64,000 nucleotides of DNA, from positions 668,819-732,818 of the forward strand of contig JASFXZ010000043.1 in assembly GCA_032209605.1 (NCBI GenBank), given 5' to 3'. The stretch comes from Mactromeris polynyma (taxonomy: Eukaryota > Mollusca > Bivalvia > Venerida > Mactridae). A program made the translations under genes and the position numbers. Positions within the stretch are counted from its first letter, which is position 1, and each line of letters opens with the position of its first letter. This document shows, in pieces, positions 1 to 12,659 of the stretch. Below the pieces are notes generated by a model. The model had not been told where the DNA came from. It did no database searches and saw only the letters and a program-made list of their open reading frames with translations.

Positions 1-720
1 GATGTCTGAAGTCCTCCCACAATCAGTTTGTCTTAGGACACTCTAGAGGTCACAGTTTATTCCCAATCCTGATGAAACTTGCATAGAATGTTTATCTCAA
101 TGAAATCCTGGCCAAGCGTGATACTAGGTCATTTGGGGTTAAAAAGTAGGTCAAAGGTCAAATCAGAAAATCATCCTCTAGAGGCTACCTTTCTACCTGA
201 TCTACATGAAACTTGCTCAGAATGTTTGTTTTAATGAATTGTAAGTCAACTATGGTACTGGGTCTCTTTGGATCAAAAACAAGGTTGCAGCCTGGGTCAA
301 ATCATAGAAACAAGGTTGCAGCCTGGGTCAAATCATAGAAACAAGGTTGCAGCCTGGGTCAAATCATAGAAACAAGGTTGCAGCCTGGGTCAAATCATAG
401 AAAAACCTTGTGGACTTTGAAAAAAGGCCATGTTTTCAACCTGAACAACATGAAACCTCACCTGATTAGGTCACATGTTCTAATCTACAAAAAATCTTTG
501 TTTACACTCTAGAGGTCACAGTTTCTACCTGATCTGCATGGATCTTGATGAGAATGTTCTTTATTAAATCCAAGTTTAATTTGAGACGGGGTCACATGGG
601 ATAAAAACCTAGGTCACACGGTCAAATTATAAAAAGTCCTTGCAAACACTCTAGAGGTCACATTTTCTGCCAGATCTGCATGAAACCACGTGAGAATGTT
701 TGTCTATCTCAAGTTTCTAT
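1..720. repeat. Degenerate tandem block of CTCTAGAGG-type dispersed repeat
   Basis: Four diverged copies of a motif reading roughly CTCTAGAGGTCACA, then CTGATCTGCATGAAAC and AGAATGTTTGTC, occur near 42, 174, 508 and 648. Spacing is about 130-140 bp once the 31-bp array at 279-402 is discounted. Phrases such as 'AAAAACTAGGTCA' and 'GGTCAAATCA' recur. I recall this repeat as abundant in bivalve genomes, which is knowledge and not something tested here. Related fragments lie near 46196 and 48390. Confidence 0.6.
279..402. repeat. 31-bp minisatellite, 4 copies
   Basis: Four essentially identical 31-bp units contain ACAAGGTTGCAGCCTGGGTC followed by AAATCATAGAA. The array sits inside the degenerate CTCTAGAGG repeat block and looks like a recent local amplification of part of it. 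Confidence 0.9.
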
Positions 721-1127
721 GTTGACAATTTTGAAATCATTTGAATGCCTATCTGCTATTCTAAATTATGCTGTATGAACTTAGGTGAGCGACCTAATGT
801 CTCCTGGCCCTCTTGTTGAAAGAAAGGAACTTTCTGGTAAAGTGGTAAGCTTTCTGTTACAGGTTTGTCCTTTATGTAAATGAACTCCTCCTTATTTCAA
901 CCCTGACCAAAACTCCTTCACAAAGAATTGCTGAATTGTTGAATAACCTTTAGCAATAAGCTTTCATGCCTGGCAGTCTTGTGAAACCCAACTTGTAGGC
1001 TTTATCCATGACTTAGCTATGCCGTTATGGATTTCAGTAAAGCATTTGGCAACCTTTGTAACAGGGGTTCCATTTTGCCCTGGAGTTGACCCTTTGACCC
1101 CTGGCATTTCCAGAAAGCCACAACTTG

Positions 1128-1668
1128 GCCCAAAACCAGTCCATAATGGTATCAGGGGCCCAAAACCAATCCATAATGGTATCAGGGGCCCAAAACCAGT
1201 CCATAATGGTATCAGGGCCCACAACCAGTCCATAATGGCATCAGGGGCCCAAAACCAGTCCATAATGGCATCAGGGGCCCAAAACCAGTCCATAATGGCA
1301 TCAGGGGCTCAAAACCAGTCCATAATGGCATCAGGGGCCCACAACCAGTCCATAATGGCATCAGGGGCCCAAAACCAGTCCATAATGACATCAGGGGCCC
1401 AAAACCAGTCCATAATGGTATCAGGGGCCCAAAACCAGTCCATAATGGCATCAGGGGCCCAAAACCAGTCCATAATGGCATCAGGGGCCCACAACCAGTC
1501 CATAATGGCATCAGGGGCCCACAACCAGTCCATAATGATATCAGGGGCCCAAAACCAGTCCATAATGGCATCAGGGGCCCAAAACCAGTCCATAATGGCA
1601 TCAGGGGCCCAAAACCAGTCCATAATGGCATCAGGGGCCCAAAACCAGTCCATAATGGCATCAGGGGC
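1128..1668. repeat. 30-bp minisatellite, about 18 copies
   Basis: The unit contains CCAAAACCAGTCCATAATGG followed by YATCAGGGGC, with few substitutions (CAAAACC/CACAACC, GGCATC/GGTATC). Because the period is a multiple of three and the unit has no stop in several frames, it creates open frames on both strands. None has any other coding support. Confidence 0.95.
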
Positions 1669-2397
1669 ACCACCCAATTATTTGGGTTATAGGACACAGA
1701 GAGTAGTTGTCTCGGACAATCATCTTCACACGGCTTTCCATATAACAACTACCATAGTAGATTACTCATTCTTTCCTAGGACTGTTGTCCATTGGAATAC
1801 ACTGCCATGTAGTCAGCACCAATTTATTCACCAGGTTTGCACTGACTGCATTGATGTTCATCCTATAATGCTGAACAATCCACTTCTATCATGATTTTTA
1901 ACCTCATAACTCTTCTTTCTATACTGCAATTTATTCATGTGCATATTGTATTATAGGGACTTAAGGATTTTAAATTTATTGCACTTTGGTAACCCACTGT
2001 CAGGTTTTCCCTGATGGACTGAGTAGCTTGTGTGATCTAATAGCCTTTCACTTTAACCCTCCCACACATAGACATAATGTCTCATATTGAACGTTTGCAA
2101 AAAATAGAACAACTTAAAGATTATTGTTTTTATAGTGGTGATAGGGTGGATTTGTTCAGTGACAAATTGTTTAAAGACATCATTGAATAATGGCATCATT
2201 AAAACATGTGATTAGAGCTGGATACAGGAGACTTGTATGCTTGGAAGATTCCACTGAACAATGAGTTTGATGCATCAACAATGTACTTGAGTGTTATATA
2301 TCATTTTACTGGATGGACTGTCCCATAAGATAGATGCTCACCATTGTAAGAACAGTCCTACAATGGTCTGTGTGGGAAAGCACTGTCTTATGTATGT
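1669..2397. other. Unassigned sequence between arrays
   Basis: AT-rich unique-looking sequence. I see no splice-bounded exon, RNA gene or recognisable transposon here. Confidence 0.4.
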
Positions 2398-4070
2398 GGC
2401 ATTCCCTGTAACATCATAGGACTGGCATTCCCTGTAACATCATAGGACTGGCATTCCTTGTAACATCATAGGACTGGCATTCCCTGTAACATCCTAGGAC
2501 TGGTATCACCCTGTAACATATCCTAGGACTGGTATCACCCTGTAACATCCTAGGACTGGTATCACCCTGTAACATATCCTAGGACTGGTATCACCCTGTA
2601 ATATCCTAGGACTGGTATCACCCTGTAACATCCTAGGACTGGTATCATCATGTAACATCCTAGGACTGGTATCACCCTGTAACATCCTAGGACTGGTGTC
2701 ATCATGTAATATCCTAGGACTGGTATCACCCTGTAACATCCTAGGACTGGTATCACACTGTAACATACTAGGACTGGTATCACCATGTACCATCCTAGGA
2801 CTAGTATCACCCTGTAACATTCTAGGACTGGTATCACCCTGTAACATCCTAGGACTGGTATCACCCTGTAACATCCTAGGACTGGTATCCCCCTGTAACA
2901 TATCCTAGGACTGGTATCACCCTGTAACATTCTAGGACTGGTATCACCCTGTAACATTCTAGGACTGGTATCACCCTGTAACATCCTAGCCTGATATCAC
3001 CCTGTAACATCCTAGGACTGGTATCACCCTGTAACATCCTAGACTGGTATCACCCTGTAACATCCTAGGACTGGTATCACCCTGTAACATCCTAGGACTG
3101 GTATCACCCTGTAACATCCTAGGACTGGTAATACCCCTGTACCATCCTAGGACTGGTATCCCCCTGTAACATCATATCCTAGGACTGGTTCACCCTGTAA
3201 CATCCTAGGACTGGTATCACCCTGTAACATATCCTAGGACTGGTATCACCCTGTAACATACTAGGACTGGTATCACCCTGTAACATACTAGGACTGGTAT
3301 CACCCTGTAACATACTAGGACTGGTATCACCCTGTAACATACTAGGACTGGTATCACCCTGTAACATCCTAGGACTGGTATCGCCCTGTAACATCCTAGA
3401 CTGGTATCACCCTGTAACATCCTAGGACTGGTATCACCCTGTAACATCCTAGGACTGGTATCACCCTGTAACATCCTAGGACTGGTTTCACCATGTAACA
3501 TCCTAGGACTGGTATCACCCTGTAACATCCTAGGACTGGTATCACCATGTACCATCCTAGGACTGGAATCACCCTGTAACATCCTAGGACTGGTATCACC
3601 CTATAACTTCCTAGGACTGGTATCACCCTGTAACATCCTAGGACTGGTATCACCCTGTAACATCCTAGGACTGGTATCACCCTGTAACATCCTAGGACTG
3701 GTATCACCCTGTAACATCCTAGGACTGGTATCACCCTGTAACATCCTAGGACTGGTATCACCATGTACCATCCTAGGACTGGAATCACCCTGTAACATCC
3801 TAGGACTGGTATCACCCTGTAACATCCTAGGACTGGTATCACCCTGTAACATCCTAGGACTGGTATCACCCTGTAACATCCTAGGACTGGTATCACCCTG
3901 TAACATCCTAGGACTGGAATCACCCTGTAACATCCTAGGACTGGTATCACCCTATAACATCCTAGGACTGGTATCACCCTGTAACATCCTAGGACTGGTA
4001 TCACCCTGTAACATCCTAGGACTGGTATCACCCTGTAACATTCTAGGACTGGTATCATCATGTAGTATTA
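2398..4070. repeat. 27-bp minisatellite, about 62 copies
   Basis: The unit contains CATCCTAGGACTGGTATCAC followed by CCTGTAA. The left edge (2398-2500) has a 26-bp variant, CATAGGACTGGCATTCCCTG, grading into the 27-bp form. Scattered copies have CATAT, CATACTAGG or ATCATCATGTAA variants. Open frames on both strands through this block are repeat artefacts. Confidence 0.95.
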
Positions 4071-5219
4071 GTTATGTAGTCAGGTGTTAATATCTCAGTA
4101 TGTCTAACATGGTATTTTAAATTATTCATAATTTTTGGCACTGTTTTGGACACCTTCTGGTAGATGCCTTATGTCTTATTGTTAACAATTATAGTCATAT
4201 AGATACTGTAGTTTATTAGATGTAGATTTATGTGTGAGGAATAACTGCTTCTGTTAAAAGGTAATTGTGAGCACAGATGTTTATATCTTCAGTTCTTACT
4301 GGTTTGTCAACCAATGGTGAATTCAACAGATGGTTATCCATGAAACTTTAATACACTGGTAACTTTAGATCCATCTTTGGATATTCGTTGAATTTATTAT
4401 CAAAACTATCGTATTTATGAATCCAGCTTGCTTTGTTTATATGAACTATGTTTCATACAGCAAGGCTTCTTTTAATATCTTAACATTTTATATTTTGTCG
4501 AGCTGAAAGAATGCAATACTGGTTTGAAGAGAAGATTAAGATAAGGTATGCCTGGAACATATTCCGGATTATTCCCCTTGTTACGGCAAAGTGATTACAA
4601 TGAATCTTTATACTTTAACCCATTCAGTTCCTTAATAAGGAATTTTGTTTTCTGGAACTCACGGTTCATTTATTGATGTGATATTATATGTCTTGTCATT
4701 CAGGTATAAATATTTTTATTTTTGTCTTGACATAGTAAATTGTATTAGTTCTATTGGATCACTCATGTAAGCAAAAAAACATTTCAGACACTCAATTAAT
4801 GGAGTTTCCCCGACTGATTTATCGCCTCATTAGACGTAAAATCTCACACAGCCATGGCAGTCTTGGCTCCTGGCTGTTTTGAATTATCTTTGAGCTTTAT
4901 TGCTGTGTATTGGCAAAAACTCGGAAATTGTTCATTTTTCTTCACATTGTGCAATCTGGAATATTGATTGTTCATAATTTTTGCACAGAAATGAAATTGT
5001 GATTCTAGATTGTCGGAGCCCTTAGATTTCTGGAATATTCCAGACAGCATCTATATCAAAATTGATTGAGAATATTATTCCTGTTGTCAGTGATGCATTG
5101 ATTTGGTTGTAACAATTTCATTATGATTTTACAATACTGATGCATAGGTAGATGGTTGTCTTTAACATTGTGAAGGTACTTTACTCTAAACTTATATATT
5201 TTACATTGATTGTGAGAAC
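4071..5219. other. AT-rich sequence, no supported gene
   Basis: No coding exon could be supported. A 43-nt stretch at 4503-4545 is bounded by AG and GT and reads ERMQYWFEEKIKI in one frame, but it stands alone and is treated as unproven. Confidence 0.35.
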
Positions 5220-5380
5220 TTATACTAACCACTCTTGATGACTGCTTCCTGACTGCTAATCAGTACTAGCACCAAAGTTAGGGATTGTGGAGTTCATATC
5301 AAACCTCGCTCAACACAGGGCTTGAACTCACAACCTTTGGATCTACCCCTCGACCACTGCATCTTGGAGCTACTTGATGC
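5220..5380 (-). mobile_element. tRNA-derived SINE, family 1 copy a
   Basis: Read on the minus strand, the head has a box-A-like stretch (GCAGTGGTCGAGGGG) and a box-B-like stretch (GGTTGTGAGTTCAAGCCC). The body contains TGGTGCTAGTACTG and the tail CAAGAGTGGTTA. The body and tail recur at 12925-13085 and 19603-19745, which supports a SINE family and not a tRNA gene. Confidence 0.6.
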
Positions 5381-6224
5381 ATGTTTTGGAAAAAAAACCA
5401 TAAATTATACAGTCTTTTTTTAAAGTAAATGTTTAATTTTTTTTGTAGGATTTCGTGAAATTTTCCATGTCATTTTTAGGACATTACATGAAGCGATTTG
5501 TACTCATACACTCATTTCTGTTGACTTTACTCTGGGTTGATGACAGTGTACTAAAATGTGGAGTATTTAAAATATGGTCTATATTGATTACACACTAATA
5601 TCTCATTACTAAAGCTGTTTAAACATATGTGATTTTCACAATTATTGGTTATCTAAGAATCTGTTTGATTTCATGTGTGACCCAAAAATAATGTAAGAAT
5701 ATCAGTAATTTTATTTCCTCTCTCTTCATACAGCAGTAACATTACTTGTATTCCTCTATATTGTTACTGCCAGTTGCAAGGTATTTACTCAATAATTACT
5801 GTTTGATTCCTATGAAAAGAATATCTCCAATATTTTGATATGTTTATTGATCTGCGACAATTAGTATTCAATTAAGTAATGATTGCTATAGATAGTCTCA
5901 TGTTAGAATTGGTCCTGTTCAATGGCATGATTGATTTTTCCTTGGTGGAAACTGTTAATTACAATCAGCATACAAAATGGCTGCCTCATTAACTGCACAG
6001 CTCTCTCTTCAGAAGATAGATATCTGTGAATAGTTGATAGTCTGTGATCTGTATTATGTTGTAGAAAATAAGACAAATGTGGAATGAATAGATAAGAATT
6101 GTCTACAGGGATACATTGTCTGGGTGTCACATCATACTATAATGATTATTGATGACATTGTTCTATGTGAATATAATCATGTATACGGTTATTTGGTACA
6201 GTATCAGTACAAGTATGTACAATT
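5381..6224. other. AT-rich sequence, no supported gene
   Basis: Only short, low-complexity open frames are present. No repeat or exon is recognised. Confidence 0.35.
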
Positions 6225-6490
6225 TTGCAAAAAGAATCCAATGTCTCAAAAATGTTGACAACTGCAAACAAAAAATATCTTGAAAAAAGATGGTTGACGC
6301 AATTTGAAGGTTATATAAGATTTGTTGTGCAACATAAAAGATGCCAAGACTCATTACGATTGCTGGTCACTCCACATCCAAAATGGATTTCGGTAAATTC
6401 GGTCAGGTAACGTACCCTTTATCGAAAGGTTAACCAATCCGCGTCAAGTTTACAAACATTTTTCGGTTGAATAGGAATTGCCTTGGTGGT
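6225..6490 (+). mobile_element. Dispersed repeat X, copy 1 (inverted relative to copy 2)
   Basis: About 260 bp here match, in reverse complement, the segment at 12660-12910. Shared words include TCTTGAAAAAAGATGGTTG, TTGTGCAACATAAAA, CGATTGCTGGTCAC, CCAAAATGGATTT and AAGGTTAACCAATCC. I cannot assign the family: there is no obvious terminal inverted repeat or coding capacity. The small open frame inside is not conserved in copy 2. Confidence 0.7.
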
Positions 6491-8164
6491 TAACGTAAGA
6501 TTTGATTGGTTTACACAACACTGCTGATATGCAAATAGCAAAACCATGTTAGTATGGCTGTGCCGAAAAAGCAGTAAATTACTGGCGAGCAGAGTGCTAC
6601 AGTGATGACAAACTTATCAATCAGAACATGGCTAGGAACTTGTAAGGATGTTACCTACTGATCAAGTCTCTATGATCATGATGTCTTATTGCATGTAAGT
6701 GACCAAAACATCTGCTGAACAAAGATTAGTACCTACACTGACTCTTCATTGTGAACCCTTCTGAGGATAGCTCTTCATTATGGAGACAAAAGTGCTGACA
6801 GCAGGTCTAGATTGGACATTCAGAGACATTTTCATGCAAAGACAGTTGAGTAACCTTATTAAGAAAATGAAGATGAGGTTGTTTTTGACTTGACATTGTT
6901 AAAATAAGCGATAGCTCTCTAACATTGGGGTCTATGTACAGAAAGGTTGTAAAATGTATTTTGGGGTGAAAATTGTCTGGCATATGAGGCTGTCACTCCA
7001 TGAAATATTTACAGCGATACGTTACAGCATAATAAGGTGAAGCTTGCCTATTGGTAAAGCAATTAAACAGTGGTGACTGTATAGTACATTGGGGTTCATG
7101 GAGATGTCCATAAATAATCTATGTTTCATTGGGTCGTAAATGCATTTTGTAATGGAGATTTTACACTTTTTGTATTGATGATCTGATACTAAGGTAACAG
7201 TGTTACTATGGTTGATGTTATATTATCAGACTTACCCATAAGTTGTATGTTATAGGTAAATGACAGCTGAACACTTTGTTTTGGGGGAAATATATTGCTG
7301 GTCTGTCATGAGAATGGTAAGGTTGGTCCAATGCCTATTTGTTAGAGTGAACTACATAATACACTGATGCATACGGATTCTAATGAAACATCATGCACAG
7401 TATTGCCATAAAGTGTAGATGATACGTGCAACTTGTATTTTGAAGTGAGTCTTTCCAAGCATTACAGAGTTATGTGCTCTTGGTCTTAGTCAAAATGTGT
7501 ACAATGTCGTTATTGGTACATGTCGGATTTGTGGCGCTCTAACTTCTTCTGCAGTTTTGAAAGTATTTCAATGAGATAACCATACAGTGAATATATGGAT
7601 GACATTTTGGTCTACATACTTGGATAAAATGTCAACACTTGTGTTATAAGAATCTAGAAGTTTGCCATTTATGTGTGTTGAATTTAGTATTTACTTCTAT
7701 TATTTTACTGAGTAATGTCAGGAAATTGGGACTGTGCTTATTTCCTCTGACAAAGTCATATTTCCAGGAGCCTACATTAATCTTTTTCAGTTATAATTCT
7801 CTCTTATGTAGTTAACATGCATTCCTCTGGGTATTGTGATCAGTAAATAATGTTATCACATTGTCTGAAACATTCTGTCATTTAGACTAGAAAAAAGTCT
7901 GCACTATACTTAATTCCCTTTAGGCAAGGCAAAAGATGAATGGACAAAAGCTTTGTGACATTATTCACATGATTACTTGAGTTGTATTTGGTTGATTTTA
8001 AAGTGTAGGTTCGCGATCTACTGCAAGGTTTGTTTTAATAGTCTAAAAATTGATTTTTCTGCGAAGAACAGTATGTAATTGATCCATGTATAGCAATGAC
8101 TGTAGAACCTGCTGAGAGAAAGATTGTGCATGTATATGGCATTTTCAAAATAGTAGTTTTAAAA
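6491..8164. other. AT-rich sequence, no supported gene
   Basis: No exon, RNA gene or array is seen. Confidence 0.35.
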
Positions 8165-8416
8165 CTTTGATATAGTGCTGTTAGATTGACCACAAACAGG
8201 GGTATGAACTTTCAGGACCAATCCATGCCAATTTAGGTAAGGAAAGTAATGCTCTTGTGCATCAAACTATAACTGTTTGCATTACTTTTCTATCAAAACA
8301 ACTGTGGCTTTTTCTCAGTCAAGCTTACGAACAGACATGAACAGTTTGATACACTTATTGTGAAATGTAATGATCCAGGTAATATATTCCTATGGTCCTG
8401 GGTAATAAAACGGCAC
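8165..8416 (+). mobile_element. Dispersed repeat Y, copy 1
   Basis: This shares a run of diverged identity with 51915-52165 in the same orientation. Shared words include ATATAGTGCTGTTAGA/TTATAGTGCTTTTAGA, CCATGYCAATTTA, TCAAGCTTAC, ACATGAAC and CCAAGTAATATATTC (CCAGGTAATATATTC here). Family unknown. Confidence 0.6.
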
Positions 8417-9731
8417 TTATAATAGAATGCGAATAAAGTTAATGAGTTAAATAAGTTAATGACATGATTTTTAAGTAAGTCTTTCTTGTTCATATTAAGT
8501 TTGGTCATAAGTGGAGGAATTTTGTTCTTTAAGCTTTTAGTTCAAGCTCATTAATAGAGAACACTTAAGCTCATTAAGTGAGAGCACTGGTATTGAAATT
8601 GTCGCTGAAGCTGGGAACTGTTACAGTAGAAGTGTATTGGGGAATTGATTTCCTATAAGATGCTGACACTTATATCTGTGCTCCCCTTTTTCAATTGTTT
8701 CTCATAACAACTGTGCTTCTTTATTTGGATATATGGTTGTGAAATAAGTGTGTTGATGTTTGGATGAAAGAAACAGAAAACAGGTTAGTTTTATTTGTAA
8801 CACTTTGTGTGGGATCAATTCTTGCCTTTTGCCGTATCTTTAATAGAATGTTCCAAGCTTTATCTCAGCTTTAGCGAAATTTGCAAAAATAACTAGTGTA
8901 TCTTTATTCTATTTCATTTGTACTTCAGATAGTTTTGCATGGTTTTGGTTTTCATGTTGTGGAGAACTGAAAGAATACTGATTAATGTTTTATAATAAAA
9001 GATCTCCATTCCTGTTTTGTACCAGAATGATATTGCTTGCAGTCTTCATAAATACCAATGTGTTTAGATATTTCATTCCTTGTTAGTGACTATCACTTAC
9101 TGGTATATTAGGATATCATGAGATTGTCTGTCTGATGTAGACTGTCGGGTGACTTAGACTATTTAACATTTATAGGACTTCACAATCTTGAAGTGAATGC
9201 TATACTCATTATCCAGATAGAAGTGAATCCAATTACAGGAAAAAATGTCAGAAAATAAATACATTATATTCTGGATGATGAAGTGAGCGCTATGATATCC
9301 AAATGTAGCAGAAATACTGTATACTTCTCTAGTTGTTTCACTAGATTTCTGGCGTATTTCATTGTCACTGCATAATATAACATCTAATGAAATGCTAGAT
9401 GGTTTGCAATCAAGACAATAAGTGAAATGGAAGACAATTAATTCTTATAATGCTTAAAATTAGGGATATCAATATTCGGTTATTTTGCTAACTTGTTAAC
9501 TGTTTATAATCTTCCGAACGGTTAACCAGTTAACCTATTAGTCGTTTACATCCTTACTTAAAATTGACTTCTCCACAACTCTGTTAAGTGATGTATGTTA
9601 CTGTATTTCACCATTTTATCAGACAGTTTATGGAGATTCCCATCAAGTATTCCGATTTATGCAAATGTGTTAGCGTAGAAATTAGACATTGTAAAATTTG
9701 AGAAGACTACCATGTAGAAAGGAGGAGAAAA
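8417..9731. other. AT-rich sequence, no supported gene
   Basis: Nothing recognisable beyond low-complexity AT-rich DNA. Confidence 0.35.
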
Positions 9732-9733
9732 TA

Positions 9734-10184
9734 CAGTAAACCCTTGAAAACTGGTCGTATTATTGAGGTGGTCGTATATAATTGATGTTTAATAAAAAGA
9801 AAAATAGTGAAAATTTACTTGAAAATTGTGTTCCATATTTTTTGGTGGTTCTAGTATTGAGGTGGTTCTAGTATTGAGGTGGTTCTAGTATTGAGGTGGT
9901 TCAAGTATTGAGGTGGTTCTAGTATTGAGGTGGTTCTAGTATTGAGGTGGTTCTAGTATCGAGGTGGTTCTAGTATCAAGGTGGTTCTAGTAGTATTGAG
10001 GTGGTTCTAGTATTGAGGTGGTTCTAGTATTGAGGTGGTTCTAGTATTGAGGTGGTTCTAGTATCGAGGTGGTTCTAGTATCAAGGTGGTTCTAGTAGTA
10101 TTGAGGTGGTTCTAGTATTGAGGTGGTTCTAGTATCGAGGTGGTTCTAGTATTGAGGTGAATGTCTTTATGTGAGGATTTACTG
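9734..10184. mobile_element. pogo/Tigger-like MITE with internal minisatellite
   Basis: The element is flanked by TA dinucleotides (9732-9733 and 10185-10186). It begins CAGTAAACCCTTG and ends AGGATTTACTG, an imperfect terminal inverted repeat. The left part (ATAGTGAAAATTTACTTGAA, AATTGTGTTC) is shared with the element at 55583-55799. TA target duplication plus a CAGTNNAACC-type end is characteristic of pogo/Tigger MITEs. Confidence 0.7.
9842..10160. repeat. 17-bp minisatellite inside MITE
   Basis: Roughly 18 copies of GGTTCTAGTATTGAGGT, some with TATCGAGG or TATCAAGG and occasional extra AGT. The seed resembles the TTGAGGTGGTC segment of the host MITE. Confidence 0.9.
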
Positions 10185-10637
10185 TATCTCAGATAAACAG
10201 AGTTAGCTAATGCAAACATCTCGTACACAATGCCTTGTTTTTTGTAAGGTACTATGTATACTGTATAGTTATCTCATTATTCTGTGGCATGATTTGATCA
10301 ATATGGATGCTTGTTTGTCTGTTATTAGAGAAAATTGCATTATTGTATTGGGAAGAATTGTGTGTAACTAGCAATATCGTACAAACAAATCTATTGATGT
10401 CTGTGGAACTTTGTGCAGGATGAAATATTATCAAGATATTGTCATATGATTCAATGGTAGCAGTAAATGGAGTGTGGAATCATAATGTTTTGTTTGAGAG
10501 AGGATATATATATATATTTGTTTTATCTTTGTGTGTGTGAGTCATAAATGTCTAGGATGCAATAAATGCTTCCTGGAAGTGAGCAGTTATTTTAATAAAT
10601 CTTCTTTGAATGACTCTGGCTGTTATGTCATTTCATA

Positions 10638-12485
10638 GGTTCATACAGTAACAGTGAATGTAAGGAACAATTGTACGTTGGTTCATACAGTAACAGTGAA
10701 TGTAAGGAACAATTGTACGTTGGTTCATACAGTAACAGTGAATGTAAGGAACAATTGTACGTTGGTTCATACAGTAACAGTGAATGTATGGAACAATTGT
10801 ACGTTGGTTCATACAGTAACAGTGAATGTATGGAACAATTGTACGTTGGTTCATACAGTAACAGTGAATGTAAGGAACAATTGTACGTTGGTTCATACAG
10901 TAACAGTGAATGTAAGGAACAATTGTACGTTGGTTCATACAGTAACAGTGAATGTAAGGTACAATTGTACGTTGGTTCATACAGTAACAGTGAATGTAAG
11001 GAACAATTGTACGTTGGTTCATACAGTAACAGTGAATGTAAGGAACAATTGTACGTTGGTTCATACAGTAACAGTGAATGTAAGGAACAATTGTACGTTG
11101 GTTCATACAGTAACAGTGAAGGTAAGGAACAATTGTACGTTGGTTCATACAGTAACAGTGAATGTAAGGTACAATTGTACGTTGGTTCATACAGTAACAG
11201 TGAATGTATGGAACAATTGTACGTTGGTTCATACAGTAACAGTGAATGTAAGGAACAATTGTACGTTGGTTCATACAGTAACAGTGAATGTAAGGAACAA
11301 TTGTACGTTGGTTCATACAGTAACAGTGAATGTAAGGAACAATTGTACGTTGGTTCATACAGTAACAGTGAATGTAAGGAACAATTGTTCGTTGGTTCAT
11401 ACAGTAACAGTGAATGTAAGGAACAATTGTACGTTGGTTCATACAGTAACAGTGAATGTATGGAACAATTGTACGTTGGTTCATACAGTAACAGTGATTG
11501 TATGGAACAATTGTACGTTGGTTCATACAGTAACAGTGAATGTAAGGAACAATTGTACGTTGGTTCATACAGTAACAGTGAATGTAAGGAACAATTGTAC
11601 GTTGGTTCATACAGTAACAGTGAATGTAAGGAACAATTGTACGTTGGTTCATACAGTAACAGTGAATGTATGGAACAATTGTACGTTGGTTCATACAGTA
11701 ACAGTGAATGTAAGGAACAATTGTACGTTGGTTCATACAGTAACAGTGAATGTAAGGAGCAATTGTACGTTGGTTCATACAGTAACAGTGAATGTAAGGA
11801 ACAATTGTACGTTGGTTCATACAGTAACAGTGAATGTATGGAACAATTGTACGTTGGTTCATACAGTAACAGTGAATGTATGGAACAATTGTACGTTGGT
11901 TCATACAGTAACAGTGAATGTAAGGAGCAATTGTACGTTGGTTCATACAGTAACAGTGAATGTAAGGAACAATTGTACGTTGGTTCATACAGTAACAGTG
12001 AATGTAAGGAACAATTGTACGTTGGTTCATACAGTAACAGTGAATGTAAGGTACAATTGTACGTTGGTTCATACAGTAACAGTGAATGTAAGGTACAATT
12101 GTACGTTGGTTCATACAGTAACAGTGAATGTAAGGAACAATTGTACGTTGGTTCATACAGTAACAGTGAATGTAAGGAACAATTGTACGTTGGTTCATAC
12201 AGTAACAGTGAATGTAAGGAACAATTGTACGTTGGTTCATACAGTAACAGTGAATGTATGGAACAATTGTACGTTGGTTCATACAGTAACAGTGAATGTA
12301 AGGAACAATTGTACGCTGGTTCATACAGTAACAGTGAATGTAAGGAACAATTGTACGTTGGTTCATACAGTAACAGTGAATGTAAGGAACAATTGTACGT
12401 TGGTTCATACAGTAACAGTGAATGTAAGGAACAATTGTACGTTGGTTCATACAGTAACAGTGAATGTAAGGAACAATTGTACGTT
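10638..12485. repeat. 42-bp minisatellite, exactly 44 copies
   Basis: The unit starts GGTTCATACAGTAACAGTGA, continues with ATGTAAGGAACAATTG and ends TACGTT. The span of 1848 bp is exactly 44 units with no indels, only point variants (TAAGG/TATGG, GGAAC/GGTAC, GGAGC). The period is a multiple of three and the unit is stop-free in several frames, giving overlapping open frames of more than 600 codons on both strands. I regard these as non-coding. Confidence 0.97.
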
Positions 12486-12659
12486 GTTATGTTTGTTCTC
12501 ACATTGACCTGTTTTGATTGTTGATGTTAATTATGATTGTTTGTCTTCAATTTATAATGGAGAGTTGATTAGCCTAGCTGAATGGAGATTGTTGATGATT
12601 CTATCACAAAGTCACACTTCATGAATGATAGTCTGATATACAACTCTATTATAATTTAG

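Noticed and set aside
1019..1894. 291-codon plus-strand open frame
   Set aside because: Most of it is the 30-bp array. The unique ends have no recognisable domain or splice context.
2398..4070. CRISPR-like regular arrays (here and elsewhere)
   Set aside because: Units are directly contiguous with no unique spacers, and the genome is eukaryotic, so these are minisatellites.
4503..4545. Isolated 43-nt possible exon reading ERMQYWFEEKIKI
   Set aside because: It has AG and GT borders and a plausible peptide, but no neighbouring exons in a compatible phase and no recognised family. Chance cannot be excluded.
10628..12524. Open frames of more than 600 codons on both strands
   Set aside because: They follow from a stop-free 42-bp unit whose length is a multiple of three. 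The same DNA is open in several frames at once, and no splice, start or domain evidence exists.
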